Both the position numbers and the translations under genes were made by a program. Of a stretch of 64,000 bases of DNA, positions 43,059-50,572 are shown piece by piece. Source of the stretch: an uncultured Bacteroidia bacterium (GTDB lineage: Bacteria; Bacteroidota; Bacteroidia; Bacteroidales; F082); assembly GCA_902802535.1 (NCBI GenBank), contig CADCML010000010.1, positions 53,066 to 117,065 on the forward strand, written 5' to 3'. Positions within the stretch are counted from its first letter, which is position 1. Each line of letters begins with the position of its first letter. A model generated the notes under the pieces. The model was given only the letters and a program-made list of their open reading frames with translations. It did not search any database and was not told where the DNA came from.

Positions 43059-43076
43059 TATAGGTTATTTTGGATG

Positions 43077-43084
43077 CAAATGTA
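43077..43084 (-). promoter_or_regulatory. Promoter -7 box TACATTTG (small basic lipoprotein)
   Basis: Reverse-strand TACATTTG 18 bp before the ATG. Confidence 0.45.
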
Positions 43085-43139
43085 ACATTTTTCTGTCGTA
43101 GCAACACTATTTTGCGAAAAATTGCGTTTCTTTGTTATT

Positions 43140-43631
43140 ATGAAAAACAGAAAACTACACCTATTAATATTAATGGGGCTCCAACCTTTCATCCATGGAT
43201 GCACGCCCAGTCCCCAAAATCCCAATCGGCCGATCCTGCCGACATCGGTTACCATTTACCCCAACACCATGCAATACCAGGAGTTGAACTTCGTGAGCGG
43301 TTGGCTCTACATCACCTCCGACGTGGAAAGCACCAGTCGGGGTATCATCGTCTACCGCATGAGCGACACGGAGTTCTTGGCCTACGACCGCTTGCCGCCC
43401 AACGAACCCGATGCCTGCACCGACAGCCAAGGCAACACCACGCGAATGGTTGTGGATTTCCCCTTTGTCGTCGACCATTGCAACAATGCATACTACAACA
43501 TCCTGAATGGACAAATCATCATCCGCGAGCCAGACATGGTTCCCAACTTCCCCACCGACGGCACAACAATCTATCCCCTAATCCAATACCACACCACTTA
43601 TGACGGCAGCCGGTTGACGATTAGTAATTAG
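43140..43631 (+). CDS. Lipoprotein of unknown function
   Basis: A 163-residue protein with a lipoprotein signal (LILMGLQPFIHGC, Cys at about 21) and a Pro-rich tether. A beta-rich domain follows (VTIYPNTMQYQELNFVSGWLYITSDVESTSRGIIVYRMSDTEFLAYDRLPPNEPDAC). Pairs of cysteines (DAC and DHC) could form a disulfide. The pattern ...RGIIVYR...FLAYDRxxP resembles small Bacteroidota lipoproteins with a Rieske-like beta fold, but the iron-binding residues were not found, so no function is given. The start is taken at MKNRKLH; an ATG six codons upstream is possible. It ends at a strong hairpin. Confidence 0.72.
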   Translation: MKNRKLHLLILMGLQPFIHGCTPSPQNPNRPILPTSVTIYPNTMQYQELNFVSGWLYITSDVESTSRGIIVYRMSDTEFLAYDRLPPNEPDACTDSQGNTTRMVVDFPFVVDHCNNAYYNILNGQIIIREPDMVPNFPTDGTTIYPLIQYHTTYDGSRLTISN

Positions 43632-43640
43632 GCATAAAAA

Positions 43641-43665
43641 AAGCACCTCTTTCGGAGGTGCTTTT
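43641..43665. terminator. Rho-independent terminator (bidirectional)
   Basis: AAAGCACCTC / GAGGTGCTTT, 10-bp stem with a 5-nt loop, A run before and T run after, between convergent genes. Confidence 0.88.
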
Positions 43666-43698
43666 TGCATTAATTAAACTTACTTTACTTGATAAGAA

Positions 43699-44748
43699 TT
43701 AATAACCTTCCAAGTTCACGCCCATATAAGCTACTTGACCAGGAACAATCTTCCTATCGGGATTAGCGGTATAGGTCCTGGTTGCAGTGGTATCATCATC
43801 AAACGTGAAGATGAGTTGGAAACCATACATGCAGGCTAAAGGACGCAACACAATGTTGAAAACAGGAGTAGTGTTCCTTGTCTTACCCATTTGGACAGCA
43901 GCTTGTTCACCATCCTGGACTTTCAAGGTCATGCGATTGCCCTTTACATAGGTGTCATTTTCACCAGTGAGCATGTTATAGATTGTTTCACCAGTCACAT
44001 TGTAACCCACTCTGTTCTTATAGGCCTCCAATTGAGCCATATAAGAAGAATTGTTCGGATTGAAATTTCTGAAGAGGGTCATCATTTCTACAGGATCCAC
44101 TTCGGGGATAATCAACTCGACCAAACCGCTCAGGTTGAAACCGTTGTCAACGACTTCAATCTTCTTAATGGTTCTCGGATTAGCGACATTTTCAAAGGGC
44201 ATCAGGGCAAGAACACCACAGATAGGTTCGAAATTAAAGTGAGTTTCACCATACATCAAATGCGTATCATCTAAACCTTTAGCTGCATTATACATAGCAT
44301 CTTTAGGAACCAAATTTGGACGATACTTTTGCTCAGGAGCAACATAGAACTTGCACTTGTTTTCGCCATTGTAAAGATAAGTAATCATGTGGCCAACACC
44401 ACCAGGATAGAAAGCATAGTAACCATCCATCATATCCTCACCGACTTCACCATAGCCAATATTCACGAATGGCACATTGGTAACGCCAGATTCAGTAGCA
44501 CCGTACAAAGCGGCATGGCTCTTGGTAGGAATCTCTTCGTTGATGTTGAAAAGCATACAAACATCACCTTGCTCAAAATGACCCTTAAACTGATCATCAA
44601 TATAGAGCCTTTCCTCGTCAAACGATCTGGAAGTGAATTCTGGAGCGTTGAAACGGAAAGAGTGGTGTGTTGTTTCATTCTTTTTGCATGAGGTGAAGAC
44701 CAAAGCGACCAACGCCATCATGCCCATACATTTCAATACTTTTTTCAT
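43699..44748 (-). CDS. Lipoprotein, possibly fimbrillin-like
   Basis: A 349-residue protein with a lipoprotein signal (ALVFTSC, Cys at about 21) followed by KKNETTHHSFRFNAPEF. The layout is a two-part beta-rich protein (FNFEPICGVLALMPFENVANPRTIKKIEVVDNGFNLSGLVEL, then FNIVLRPLACMYGFQLIFTFDDDTTATRTY...VPGQVAYMGVNLEGY). This is loosely like the fimbrillin families of Bacteroidales, but I cannot confirm it. It lies 49 bp after a 43-residue peptide gene and shares that gene's promoter, so the lipoprotein may be a partner, receptor or carrier for the peptide. Confidence 0.6.
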   Translation of the reverse strand: MKKVLKCMGMMALVALVFTSCKKNETTHHSFRFNAPEFTSRSFDEERLYIDDQFKGHFEQGDVCMLFNINEEIPTKSHAALYGATESGVTNVPFVNIGYGEVGEDMMDGYYAFYPGGVGHMITYLYNGENKCKFYVAPEQKYRPNLVPKDAMYNAAKGLDDTHLMYGETHFNFEPICGVLALMPFENVANPRTIKKIEVVDNGFNLSGLVELIIPEVDPVEMMTLFRNFNPNNSSYMAQLEAYKNRVGYNVTGETIYNMLTGENDTYVKGNRMTLKVQDGEQAAVQMGKTRNTTPVFNIVLRPLACMYGFQLIFTFDDDTTATRTYTANPDRKIVPGQVAYMGVNLEGY

Positions 44749-44797
44749 TTTTTCTTTAGAACTTTTTTTGGTTTAACAATTTCTGTCGCATTAAGGA

Positions 44798-44929
44798 TTA
44801 ATCACCCCAATCTGTTGAGGTATAGGAACTAGCATTCCAGTCAGAAGGTTGTTGCATGAAATCCTTGTTCACGTTCAGCTCAACCACTTCAGCTTTGGGA
44901 GCTTCGTACATTTTGTTCATTTTTTTCAT
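44798..44929 (-). CDS. 43-residue candidate RiPP precursor peptide
   Basis: A short gene too small for most finders. The N-terminal half carries YEAPKAEVVELNVNKDF, with a YxxP motif at residues 8-11. YxxP is the leader feature bound by PqqD-like recognition domains in lasso-peptide clusters. The C-terminal half (QPSDWNASSYTSTDWGD) is rich in Ser, Thr and Trp and ends acidic, a plausible substrate for a Ser/Thr kinase. It has its own TATTTTTG promoter just downstream of the nucleotidyltransferase gene of the tailoring operon. Three in-frame ATGs (44929, 44920, 44911) are possible starts; the first is listed. No signal peptide is present. That it is modified by the neighbouring enzymes is an inference. 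Confidence 0.65.
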   Translation of the reverse strand: MKKMNKMYEAPKAEVVELNVNKDFMQQPSDWNASSYTSTDWGD

Positions 44930-45006
44930 TTTGTTTACTTTTTAATTTGTTAGACTTTTGTTGATTAGTTATTAGTTTGTGTTTCTTTTCACACTGTTTG
45001 ACGCTG

Positions 45007-45014
45007 CAAAAATA
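45007..45014 (-). promoter_or_regulatory. Promoter -7 box TATTTTTG (peptide and lipoprotein)
   Basis: Reverse-strand TATTTTTG 77 bp before the first peptide ATG. TTTG about 22 bp upstream could be the -33 element. It makes the peptide and lipoprotein a separate transcript from the tailoring operon, perhaps expressed at a higher level. Confidence 0.6.
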
Positions 45015-45044
45015 GACAATTAATTCATACGACGCGCAAAAAAA

Positions 45045-46151
45045 TCATTTTTTTTGAAAATTTTTTCCAAAGCCAATTTGAATCTCATTGCACCACTCGC
45101 GAAAAGCCTCTGAGGGAAACACGCCAACACAATGGAAAAAATCGACGAATATGCCAATAAAAGCATGTACTTTGTGCCATAAACGGCTCTTGGGCTTTTT
45201 GCGCTTGAAAGTATTTGTACGTTTGAAATTACCATCCTTCATGATTTGACAGTAAAGCCGTTGCGCCCGACTTTTGCATCTGACATCATAGAAAGGAAAC
45301 TCCACTTGAGGCAGCCCGAGGCAATCGACTAACAAATAGCCAAAGGTTTGCCATGGTTTCATTACATACATTGAGGTAAGCCATCGACGTAACTTGTCAA
45401 GGTCGAGTTGCCCGTAATATGCATGAAGGGTCATGGCGACATCGGTGAGTTGGCGCCAGCCCACGCCTGATTTCAAATAATGATGCCATGCATGGAAAAA
45501 GGTGAAAAACACCGCAAACTCCTTCGATGGAACGGTGATTTCATAGCCCTCGTACTTGACGTGCTGTGGATGGTCAAGTAGACCGTCCTTCTCCATAGCG
45601 GAATAAAGAGGTTGTCGTTGGGCATCCTCGACATCGGCACTAACGCGATGCACTTCCAAAGGAATGTGCCCAAACTCAATGTTGTAGTGCCTGCCCTCAT
45701 CAATCTCCTCACCCCAATTGTAGCCACCGGGCAGTGAACGCAGTAAGGTGCATGACTCGTGGAAATCAGCAACGCCTATAAAAAGATCGATGTCGCCAAT
45801 CTGACGCAAAGAGGGATTAGGATAAAGCAAGGCCAAACCGAAACCCTTCAGCACCACCGGCTCGATGCCATGTTCACGCAACAGCTTTACCGCCTGCAAT
45901 AAAATCTGCCTCAATTGCATCTGGTGGAGCAGGTTGTTGCGCATGACCGACTGCATCTTGGCTAGCTTAGCGGGCGAAGGTTTGTTACCGTCAGGCATCC
46001 TTGAAGCCACATCGGCAATCAATACATTGTTGCTATGGAACCCAGCCACTTGCATGACGGCTTCCCAATCGATTTCACCATCGATGGATACCGGCGTGTC
46101 CCAAAGGGCAGCACGGAGCAATGCAAAATACTGTTGTTCGACAGTCAACAT
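45045..46151 (-). CDS. Nucleotidyltransferase-family protein (NTP_transf_5)
   Basis: A 368-residue protein with the NTP_transf_5 core: VVLKGFGLALLYPNPSLRQIGDIDLFIGVADF (about 99-130). Asp120 and Asp122 of GDIDLF form the metal-binding pair, and LEVHRVSADVE follows further on. Members occur with lasso-peptide and other peptide-tailoring clusters, including beside HprK-like kinases in paeninodin-type clusters, where a nucleotidyl group may be added to the peptide. The donor and target here are unknown. It is the last gene of the operon HprK-like kinase, S24/S26 peptidase, PqqD-like protein, and lies 24 bp after the PqqD gene. Confidence 0.85.
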   Translation of the reverse strand: MLTVEQQYFALLRAALWDTPVSIDGEIDWEAVMQVAGFHSNNVLIADVASRMPDGNKPSPAKLAKMQSVMRNNLLHQMQLRQILLQAVKLLREHGIEPVVLKGFGLALLYPNPSLRQIGDIDLFIGVADFHESCTLLRSLPGGYNWGEEIDEGRHYNIEFGHIPLEVHRVSADVEDAQRQPLYSAMEKDGLLDHPQHVKYEGYEITVPSKEFAVFFTFFHAWHHYLKSGVGWRQLTDVAMTLHAYYGQLDLDKLRRWLTSMYVMKPWQTFGYLLVDCLGLPQVEFPFYDVRCKSRAQRLYCQIMKDGNFKRTNTFKRKKPKSRLWHKVHAFIGIFVDFFHCVGVFPSEAFREWCNEIQIGFGKNFQKK

Positions 46152-46175
46152 GACTTATACCTTATTAATTAATAA

Positions 46176-46448
46176 TCATTCCTCTATGATACCAGCAGCC
46201 GACCACGACTTCAACAAGGCAGCCACATCGTTTTGGGCTGTTTCACGGTCGATGTCATAGTTGTCCACCAAAAGATTCGTCAACGTTTCAGCATCAAAAT
46301 CCTTGTCCTCTACTTCCTTCCAAAGAAAAGCAGAGCTTTCATTCATCGAAATCATGCGACTAAAATCTACCGCTGCGTCCAAACCTTCAACAACGAGTAT
46401 AAACTCTTGGCCTAAAGAACGAAGCGTATAACCTTTTTTAATTTTCAT
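46176..46448 (-). CDS. PqqD-family peptide-recognition protein
   Basis: A 90-residue stand-alone PqqD-like (RRE) domain: KIKKGYTLRSLGQEFILVVEGLDAAVDFSRMISMNESSAFLWKEV then ETLTNLLVDNYDIDRETAQNDVAALLKSWSAAGIIEE. The MISMNESSAFLWKEV strand-helix and the winged-helix C-terminal half are the family hallmarks. Such domains bind the leader of a precursor peptide and present it to modifying enzymes. The start overlaps the stop of the S24/S26 gene (ATGA), so the two are translationally coupled. The YxxP peptide encoded 1.2 kb downstream is the likely partner. Confidence 0.9.
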   Translation of the reverse strand: MKIKKGYTLRSLGQEFILVVEGLDAAVDFSRMISMNESSAFLWKEVEDKDFDAETLTNLLVDNYDIDRETAQNDVAALLKSWSAAGIIEE

Positions 46449-46903
46449 TTTTTTATTGTATTTAATTGTTTGTTTTTCAATTTATTCCATTTTCTGTAGA
46501 CTTTCAATTGATATTTTCTGAGAAATAAAGTATGTCGCCAAAGCCATGCCTTCCCCGGATTGTGCTTTCGATTATCAGGCGTTATAATTTCAACCACTTT
46601 ACCAACCACATCCGATCGATCTCCTTGTTCTGTACCCTTCAAAATGCCATCGCCCATCAAAGTAATTTCGTTCCCATTGATGGCAATGATACGATGCAAG
46701 ACATAGCGGTTTTCAAAATAGGCCAACACGATGTCGCCTACCCTCAAGCTATCAGGCTTGCATAATTTGACGTGATCTTCCTCACCACGAATGAAAGGGA
46801 GCATACTCCTACCTTTTGTCATCATTACCACTTCGCGACCTTCACCAAGCAATTGGGCGACTTCGTTCAGAAGCACATCGTTCGGTAGGACAATCCTATC
46901 CAT
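46445..46903 (-). CDS. S24/S26-family (signal-peptidase-like) serine peptidase
   Basis: A 152-residue protein with the S24/S26 core: VVMMTKGRSMLPFI (nucleophile Ser33 in the SMxP motif), VGDIVLAYFENRYVLHRIIAI (candidate base His70, as in SipW-type enzymes) and MGDGILKGTEQGDRSDVVGKVVEI. There is no clear N-terminal membrane anchor. The Lys/Arg-rich C-terminal part could touch the membrane. In this operon it is a candidate for cutting the leader from the modified peptide, in place of the lasso B2 protease. Overlaps the PqqD start by 4 bp. Confidence 0.85.
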   Translation of the reverse strand: MDRIVLPNDVLLNEVAQLLGEGREVVMMTKGRSMLPFIRGEEDHVKLCKPDSLRVGDIVLAYFENRYVLHRIIAINGNEITLMGDGILKGTEQGDRSDVVGKVVEIITPDNRKHNPGKAWLWRHTLFLRKYQLKVYRKWNKLKNKQLNTIKK

Positions 46904-46904
46904 A

Positions 46905-47774
46905 TTATTGTGTCACTGTTTTATAACACAAATAAGCCGCCTCCGCATTAGGCAAACAATCCAACGAATAGCACGGAACAGAGCAGACTATTTTCTCTGT
47001 TGTGGTATGCATTCCATCCGCCAATTCCTTGAGGAACCTAATGCCAGAGGAAGACGTAAACATCGTGGCGTAAGCCTCGGCAATGGACAGTCTGCGAATC
47101 TTGTTCACTTTAGCCTGATGGAGGTCAACAATGGCACCCACAGGATAATCCAGATTGCGATAGCAAGGTGTCTTGCCACTCCAAGGGGAACCATAAACGT
47201 GTGTTTCTCCATTTTCTTCTACTCGAAGCACTGGATTGTCATCATTCAGCAATTCACATCCTTCTAAATTATTAATCCACAATTGGCTGTGCGTACTTTT
47301 GCCCGTACCGCTCCTGCCCAAGAAAAGATAGCCTTTCCCATCCTTCACTGTGACAGAAGAATGCATCATAAGCGTGTCTTTTCGTTCCGTTGCAAAAGCA
47401 TACATCAACATTATTATTGAATTGATTGAGAATCTCATGCAGCCAAGTATGCGGAATCTCGCTTTAGTGAAAGCCTTATCCGTAATAAAATATAACCGCA
47501 CCGGAGCCTCAAAAGTAGGTGCTCCTTCGAACAACCATTGTCCCCTCCATTCGTAAAGATCAAAGCGTGGTGCCTCAGGAGCTTCACAGTTTGTCGTCAC
47601 TTTTTGCTTTTCAGTTGTATCAGGCATCTCATCAATCAGTTCAGCGGTAAAAATATAGTTACCCGAATCTTCTATCAAAAATGGTTCATAACTCTGCAAC
47701 GCTTCCCAAGCTCTATCGCCGTCAGGCATAATGACAGCAAAATTATGGCCCGCAACTTTATATACTTTCTTCAT
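46905..47774 (-). CDS. HprK-like kinase of a peptide-tailoring cluster
   Basis: A 289-residue protein like the C-terminal domain of HPr kinase/phosphorylase. The P-loop is LGRSGTGKST (about 152-161), preceded by MMHSS (about 136-140, the HA/HS position), and followed by ELLNDDNPVLRVEENGETHVYGSPWSGKT. HprK-like enzymes in lasso-peptide clusters phosphorylate a Ser in the precursor, so this one may phosphorylate the 43-residue peptide. The residues 1-130 N-terminal to the kinase are a separate mixed fold. First gene of the operon with a TATTTTTG promoter. A phosphotransferase-system role is unlikely, as no HPr or PTS gene is nearby. The start at MKKVYKV is chosen because upstream codons cross the promoter. 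Confidence 0.87.
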   Translation of the reverse strand: MKKVYKVAGHNFAVIMPDGDRAWEALQSYEPFLIEDSGNYIFTAELIDEMPDTTEKQKVTTNCEAPEAPRFDLYEWRGQWLFEGAPTFEAPVRLYFITDKAFTKARFRILGCMRFSINSIIMLMYAFATERKDTLMMHSSVTVKDGKGYLFLGRSGTGKSTHSQLWINNLEGCELLNDDNPVLRVEENGETHVYGSPWSGKTPCYRNLDYPVGAIVDLHQAKVNKIRRLSIAEAYATMFTSSSGIRFLKELADGMHTTTEKIVCSVPCYSLDCLPNAEAAYLCYKTVTQ

Positions 47775-47791
47775 TTTGCGAAAAATTTGTG

Positions 47792-47799
47792 CAAAAATA
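47792..47799 (-). promoter_or_regulatory. Promoter -7 box TATTTTTG (RiPP-like operon)
   Basis: Reverse-strand TATTTTTG 17 bp before the kinase start, divergent from lnt. Confidence 0.6.
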
Positions 47800-47871
47800 G
47801 GTGTTTTTTTGATATAAAAGGTTGTTTTGGAGAAAAAAAGCGAGCTCATGAGCGTTACAAACAAAAAATCG

Positions 47872-47879
47872 TACCTTTG
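47872..47879 (+). promoter_or_regulatory. Promoter -7 box TACCTTTG (lnt)
   Basis: Forward TACCTTTG 21 bp before the lnt ATG. Confidence 0.55.
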
Positions 47880-47900
47880 CCCGAATTTTTGAGATTTGAT

Positions 47901-49580
47901 ATGAAAGGAAAGAAAAAGAAAGTATCTCCTCTACCCCCCTTAAAAGGGGGAAGAAGGCATGAAACGCGGAACGGAAAAGGATTGCGCACCATTTTGGCAG
48001 TTCTTGCAGGCGGTTTGCTCACGGCGGCATGGCCCACATGGGGCATCGCGCCTTTAGTATTCATCGGCTTTGTCCCACTTCTATTGATCGAAGGTCGCAT
48101 CGCGCAAGGCGAACGAGGAAGAATGTTTTGGCTTTCATTTCTCGCCTTCTTCATCTGGAACGTAGCCACAACATGGTGGGTTTGGAACGCCACCCCTGCC
48201 GCAACATTAGCATGGATACTCAATGCAATATTCATGGCCATCGTGTTCTCCATGTTTCACCTCACGAAGAAAAAACTGTGCAACAACCCTTGGGGCAACT
48301 TCATTCTCATCCCCTATTGGATGGCTTTTGAGCTACTCACATACTGGTGGGCAGTAAAATGGCCATGGCTCAACTTGGGCAATGTGTTCTCCATGCAAGT
48401 GGAATGGGTACAGTGGTATGAATACACGGGCGTAGCAGGTGGCACGCTTTGGATTCTATTGGTCAACATATTAATTGCCAACATTATTCAATTCTTTAAG
48501 TCGAAAGAGGCGAAACCCATATTAATTAATATAGGTGTCGAGTTGGTTATCCTTTTGCTACCCATTTTTATCAGCAAAAGCACCTACAAGCATTACAAAG
48601 ACACAGGCAATGATGTGGAAGTCATCGTCGTACAACAGAATTGCGACCCATGGAATGAGCAATTTGACGAGAAGTTTTACGACCAAGTCATCCAAAACAA
48701 CATTAATTACTCGTTGCCATTAATCACTCCCGAAACAAGATTCATTGTCAGCTCGGAATCAGCAATTCAGGAAGGCATCTGGTTGCATGAGACCGACCAA
48801 GTCCGTGCCTTGAAAACCCTGCATGAATATGTGCAACGCTTCCCACAAATGGCCTTTGTCATCGGGGGAACCACCTACGAATTTGTACCCAAAGGCATGG
48901 AAGACGATTTCCCCGCACGCGATATTGGCGACGGCAAACACTTTTATTATTGTCACAACTCTGCCCTGCTCATCGATACCATCCACATGCAGCACCGCAA
49001 CAAGTCGCAGCTCACGCCCGCCGTGGAAGCCATCCCCGAATGGATGGGCTTCTTGCGCAACTTCAGTATCACGATGGGCATAGCGAGAGGCACTTTGAAA
49101 GGCGACCCCGAAGCCAAGGTGATGACCTTCGGAGAACATAAGATTGGCGCAGCCATCTGCTACGAATCCGCCTTTGGCGAATATGTCAGTTCGTTTTGCA
49201 AAAAAGGCGCTGATTTGTTATTCGTCATCACCAACGACGGCTGGTGGGGACACACGCCAGGTTATCGTCAGCACTTCGAGTTCTCGAAGCTACGCGCCAT
49301 CGAGAACCGCAGATGCATAGCGCGCTCGGCCAATACAGGACGTTCGGGATTCATCAACCAGCGCGGTGACGTGCTACAACAAACCCATTACTGGGTACCT
49401 GATGCCATCCGCGAAACGCTGAAAGCCAACACCAAAATCACTTTCTACGCCAAACACGGCGACTACTTGAGTCGCATCGCGGTGTATCTCACCTTTGTGT
49501 TTCTTATCACCTTTGTCGCCAAAACCTTGTTGGACCTTGTCAAGGGCAAGAAAGCCACCGGCAATAGGAAAAAGAAATGA
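47901..49580 (+). CDS. lnt: Apolipoprotein N-acyltransferase
   Basis: Lnt adds the third acyl chain to the N-terminal Cys of mature lipoproteins in the inner membrane. The 559-residue protein has six or so N-terminal membrane helices (about 30-230), then a periplasmic nitrilase-like domain. The catalytic Glu lies in SSESAIQEG (about 285) and the nucleophile Cys in AICYESAFGEYV (about 420). Motifs FVITNDGWWGHTPGYRQHFEFSKLRAIENRRCIARSANTGRSGFI follow, as in the family. The first 27 residues (including VSPLPPLKGG) are unlike Lnt and are coded by an embedded palindrome, CCCCCTT AA AAGGGGG. The stop overlaps the dus start (ATGA). Confidence 0.95.
   Translation: MKGKKKKVSPLPPLKGGRRHETRNGKGLRTILAVLAGGLLTAAWPTWGIAPLVFIGFVPLLLIEGRIAQGERGRMFWLSFLAFFIWNVATTWWVWNATPAATLAWILNAIFMAIVFSMFHLTKKKLCNNPWGNFILIPYWMAFELLTYWWAVKWPWLNLGNVFSMQVEWVQWYEYTGVAGGTLWILLVNILIANIIQFFKSKEAKPILINIGVELVILLLPIFISKSTYKHYKDTGNDVEVIVVQQNCDPWNEQFDEKFYDQVIQNNINYSLPLITPETRFIVSSESAIQEGIWLHETDQVRALKTLHEYVQRFPQMAFVIGGTTYEFVPKGMEDDFPARDIGDGKHFYYCHNSALLIDTIHMQHRNKSQLTPAVEAIPEWMGFLRNFSITMGIARGTLKGDPEAKVMTFGEHKIGAAICYESAFGEYVSSFCKKGADLLFVITNDGWWGHTPGYRQHFEFSKLRAIENRRCIARSANTGRSGFINQRGDVLQQTHYWVPDAIRETLKANTKITFYAKHGDYLSRIAVYLTFVFLITFVAKTLLDLVKGKKATGNRKKK
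47935..47950. repeat. Palindrome inside the lnt start region
   Basis: CCCCCTT and AAGGGGG with a 2-nt centre, 34 bp after the lnt start codon. It codes part of the atypical PLPPLKGG segment. It may reduce translation or mark insertion of a repeat. Confidence 0.65.
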
Positions 49581-50572
49581 ACGGCGCCGACTATCATTTG
49601 TCTTTAGGCCCCTTCCAAGGCATCACCGACGCACCATTCCGTAATGTATTCAAGCGGCATTTTGGTGGCATCGACAAGTTTTATACGCCTTTCTTCACGG
49701 GCATACACAAAGAGGACCACGCCAAGAACCTGCAAGGCGAGGAAATCGACCCTAAATGCAATGATGTTGAAACCCTCACACCACAAATCCTCAGTACAGA
49801 TGCAGAGGAGATTCTGCGTTTCGCCAAGCAATGCAAACAATTGGGCTACAAGGAAATCAATCTTAACATGGGGTGTCCGTTTCCAAGAGTAGCCAACAAG
49901 AAACGCGGCTGCGGCCTCCTACCCTATCCCGACATGGTGGAAACGATGTTGGAGCGGATTTTTGAGAAAATCGACATCAAATTCAGTGTGAAGTGCCGTT
50001 TAGGGTATTTCAACCCGGAGGAAATTGAAGTCATCTTACCGATTTTCAACAAGTTTCCTCTGAGCGAATTAATCATCCATCCGCGCATTGGGAAACAACT
50101 CTATAAAGGCGAAGCTGATGTGGAACGGTTCAAGGCATTGATACCTTATATTAACGCGCCCTTGGTTTATAATGGGGACATTGTTTCGAAAGAAAGCTTT
50201 GAGCGTATCCGTATGGAGATTCAGCCCGTGAACCAATTCATGCTGGGTCGGGGATTACTGGCTAATCCGTTTTTAGCGGAGGAAATCAAAGATTGCCGCG
50301 CTTCGCTCGCAATGACGAAAACCGACCGTCTACACAATTACGTCCTCGATCTGTATAACGACCGCCTTCGCCATGCTGGTGGCAGCCCAAAGGTATTGGG
50401 ACGCATGAAGGAATTGTGGTCTTATCTGATGAACAGTTTTGAAGAACCGCAGGTGGTTTGGCGAAAAATCAAGAAAACCAACACCTTGAAGGAATATGAA
50501 GATGCTGTAGAATATGTTTTTATGAACGTTTTACTTTCTTCGGAGGAATCAAATTCAAAAAATTCCTTATAA
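49577..50572 (+). CDS. tRNA-dihydrouridine synthase
   Basis: A 331-residue FMN-dependent Dus enzyme that reduces uridine to dihydrouridine in tRNA. The signatures are LGPFQGITDAPFRNVFKRHFG near the start, INLNMGCPFPRVANKKRGCGLL (about 94-115, catalytic Cys in GCP), SVKCRLGYFN, LIIHPRIGKQLYKG and YNGDI, with MLGRGLLANPFL for FMN binding. The start overlaps the lnt stop by 4 bp. The 3' end overlaps the convergent glycosyltransferase gene by 53 bp. Confidence 0.93.
   Translation: MNGADYHLSLGPFQGITDAPFRNVFKRHFGGIDKFYTPFFTGIHKEDHAKNLQGEEIDPKCNDVETLTPQILSTDAEEILRFAKQCKQLGYKEINLNMGCPFPRVANKKRGCGLLPYPDMVETMLERIFEKIDIKFSVKCRLGYFNPEEIEVILPIFNKFPLSELIIHPRIGKQLYKGEADVERFKALIPYINAPLVYNGDIVSKESFERIRMEIQPVNQFMLGRGLLANPFLAEEIKDCRASLAMTKTDRLHNYVLDLYNDRLRHAGGSPKVLGRMKELWSYLMNSFEEPQVVWRKIKKTNTLKEYEDAVEYVFMNVLLSSEESNSKNSL

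Noticed and set aside
45045-47774. Cluster considered as a standard lasso-peptide locus
   Set aside because: No asparagine-synthetase-like macrocyclase, no transglutaminase-like B2 protease and no ABC exporter within reach.
46905-47774. HprK-like protein considered as the true HPr kinase of a PTS
   Set aside because: It lacks the usual HprK N-terminal domain, no HPr or PTS genes adjoin it, and it sits in an operon with PqqD-like and nucleotidyltransferase genes.
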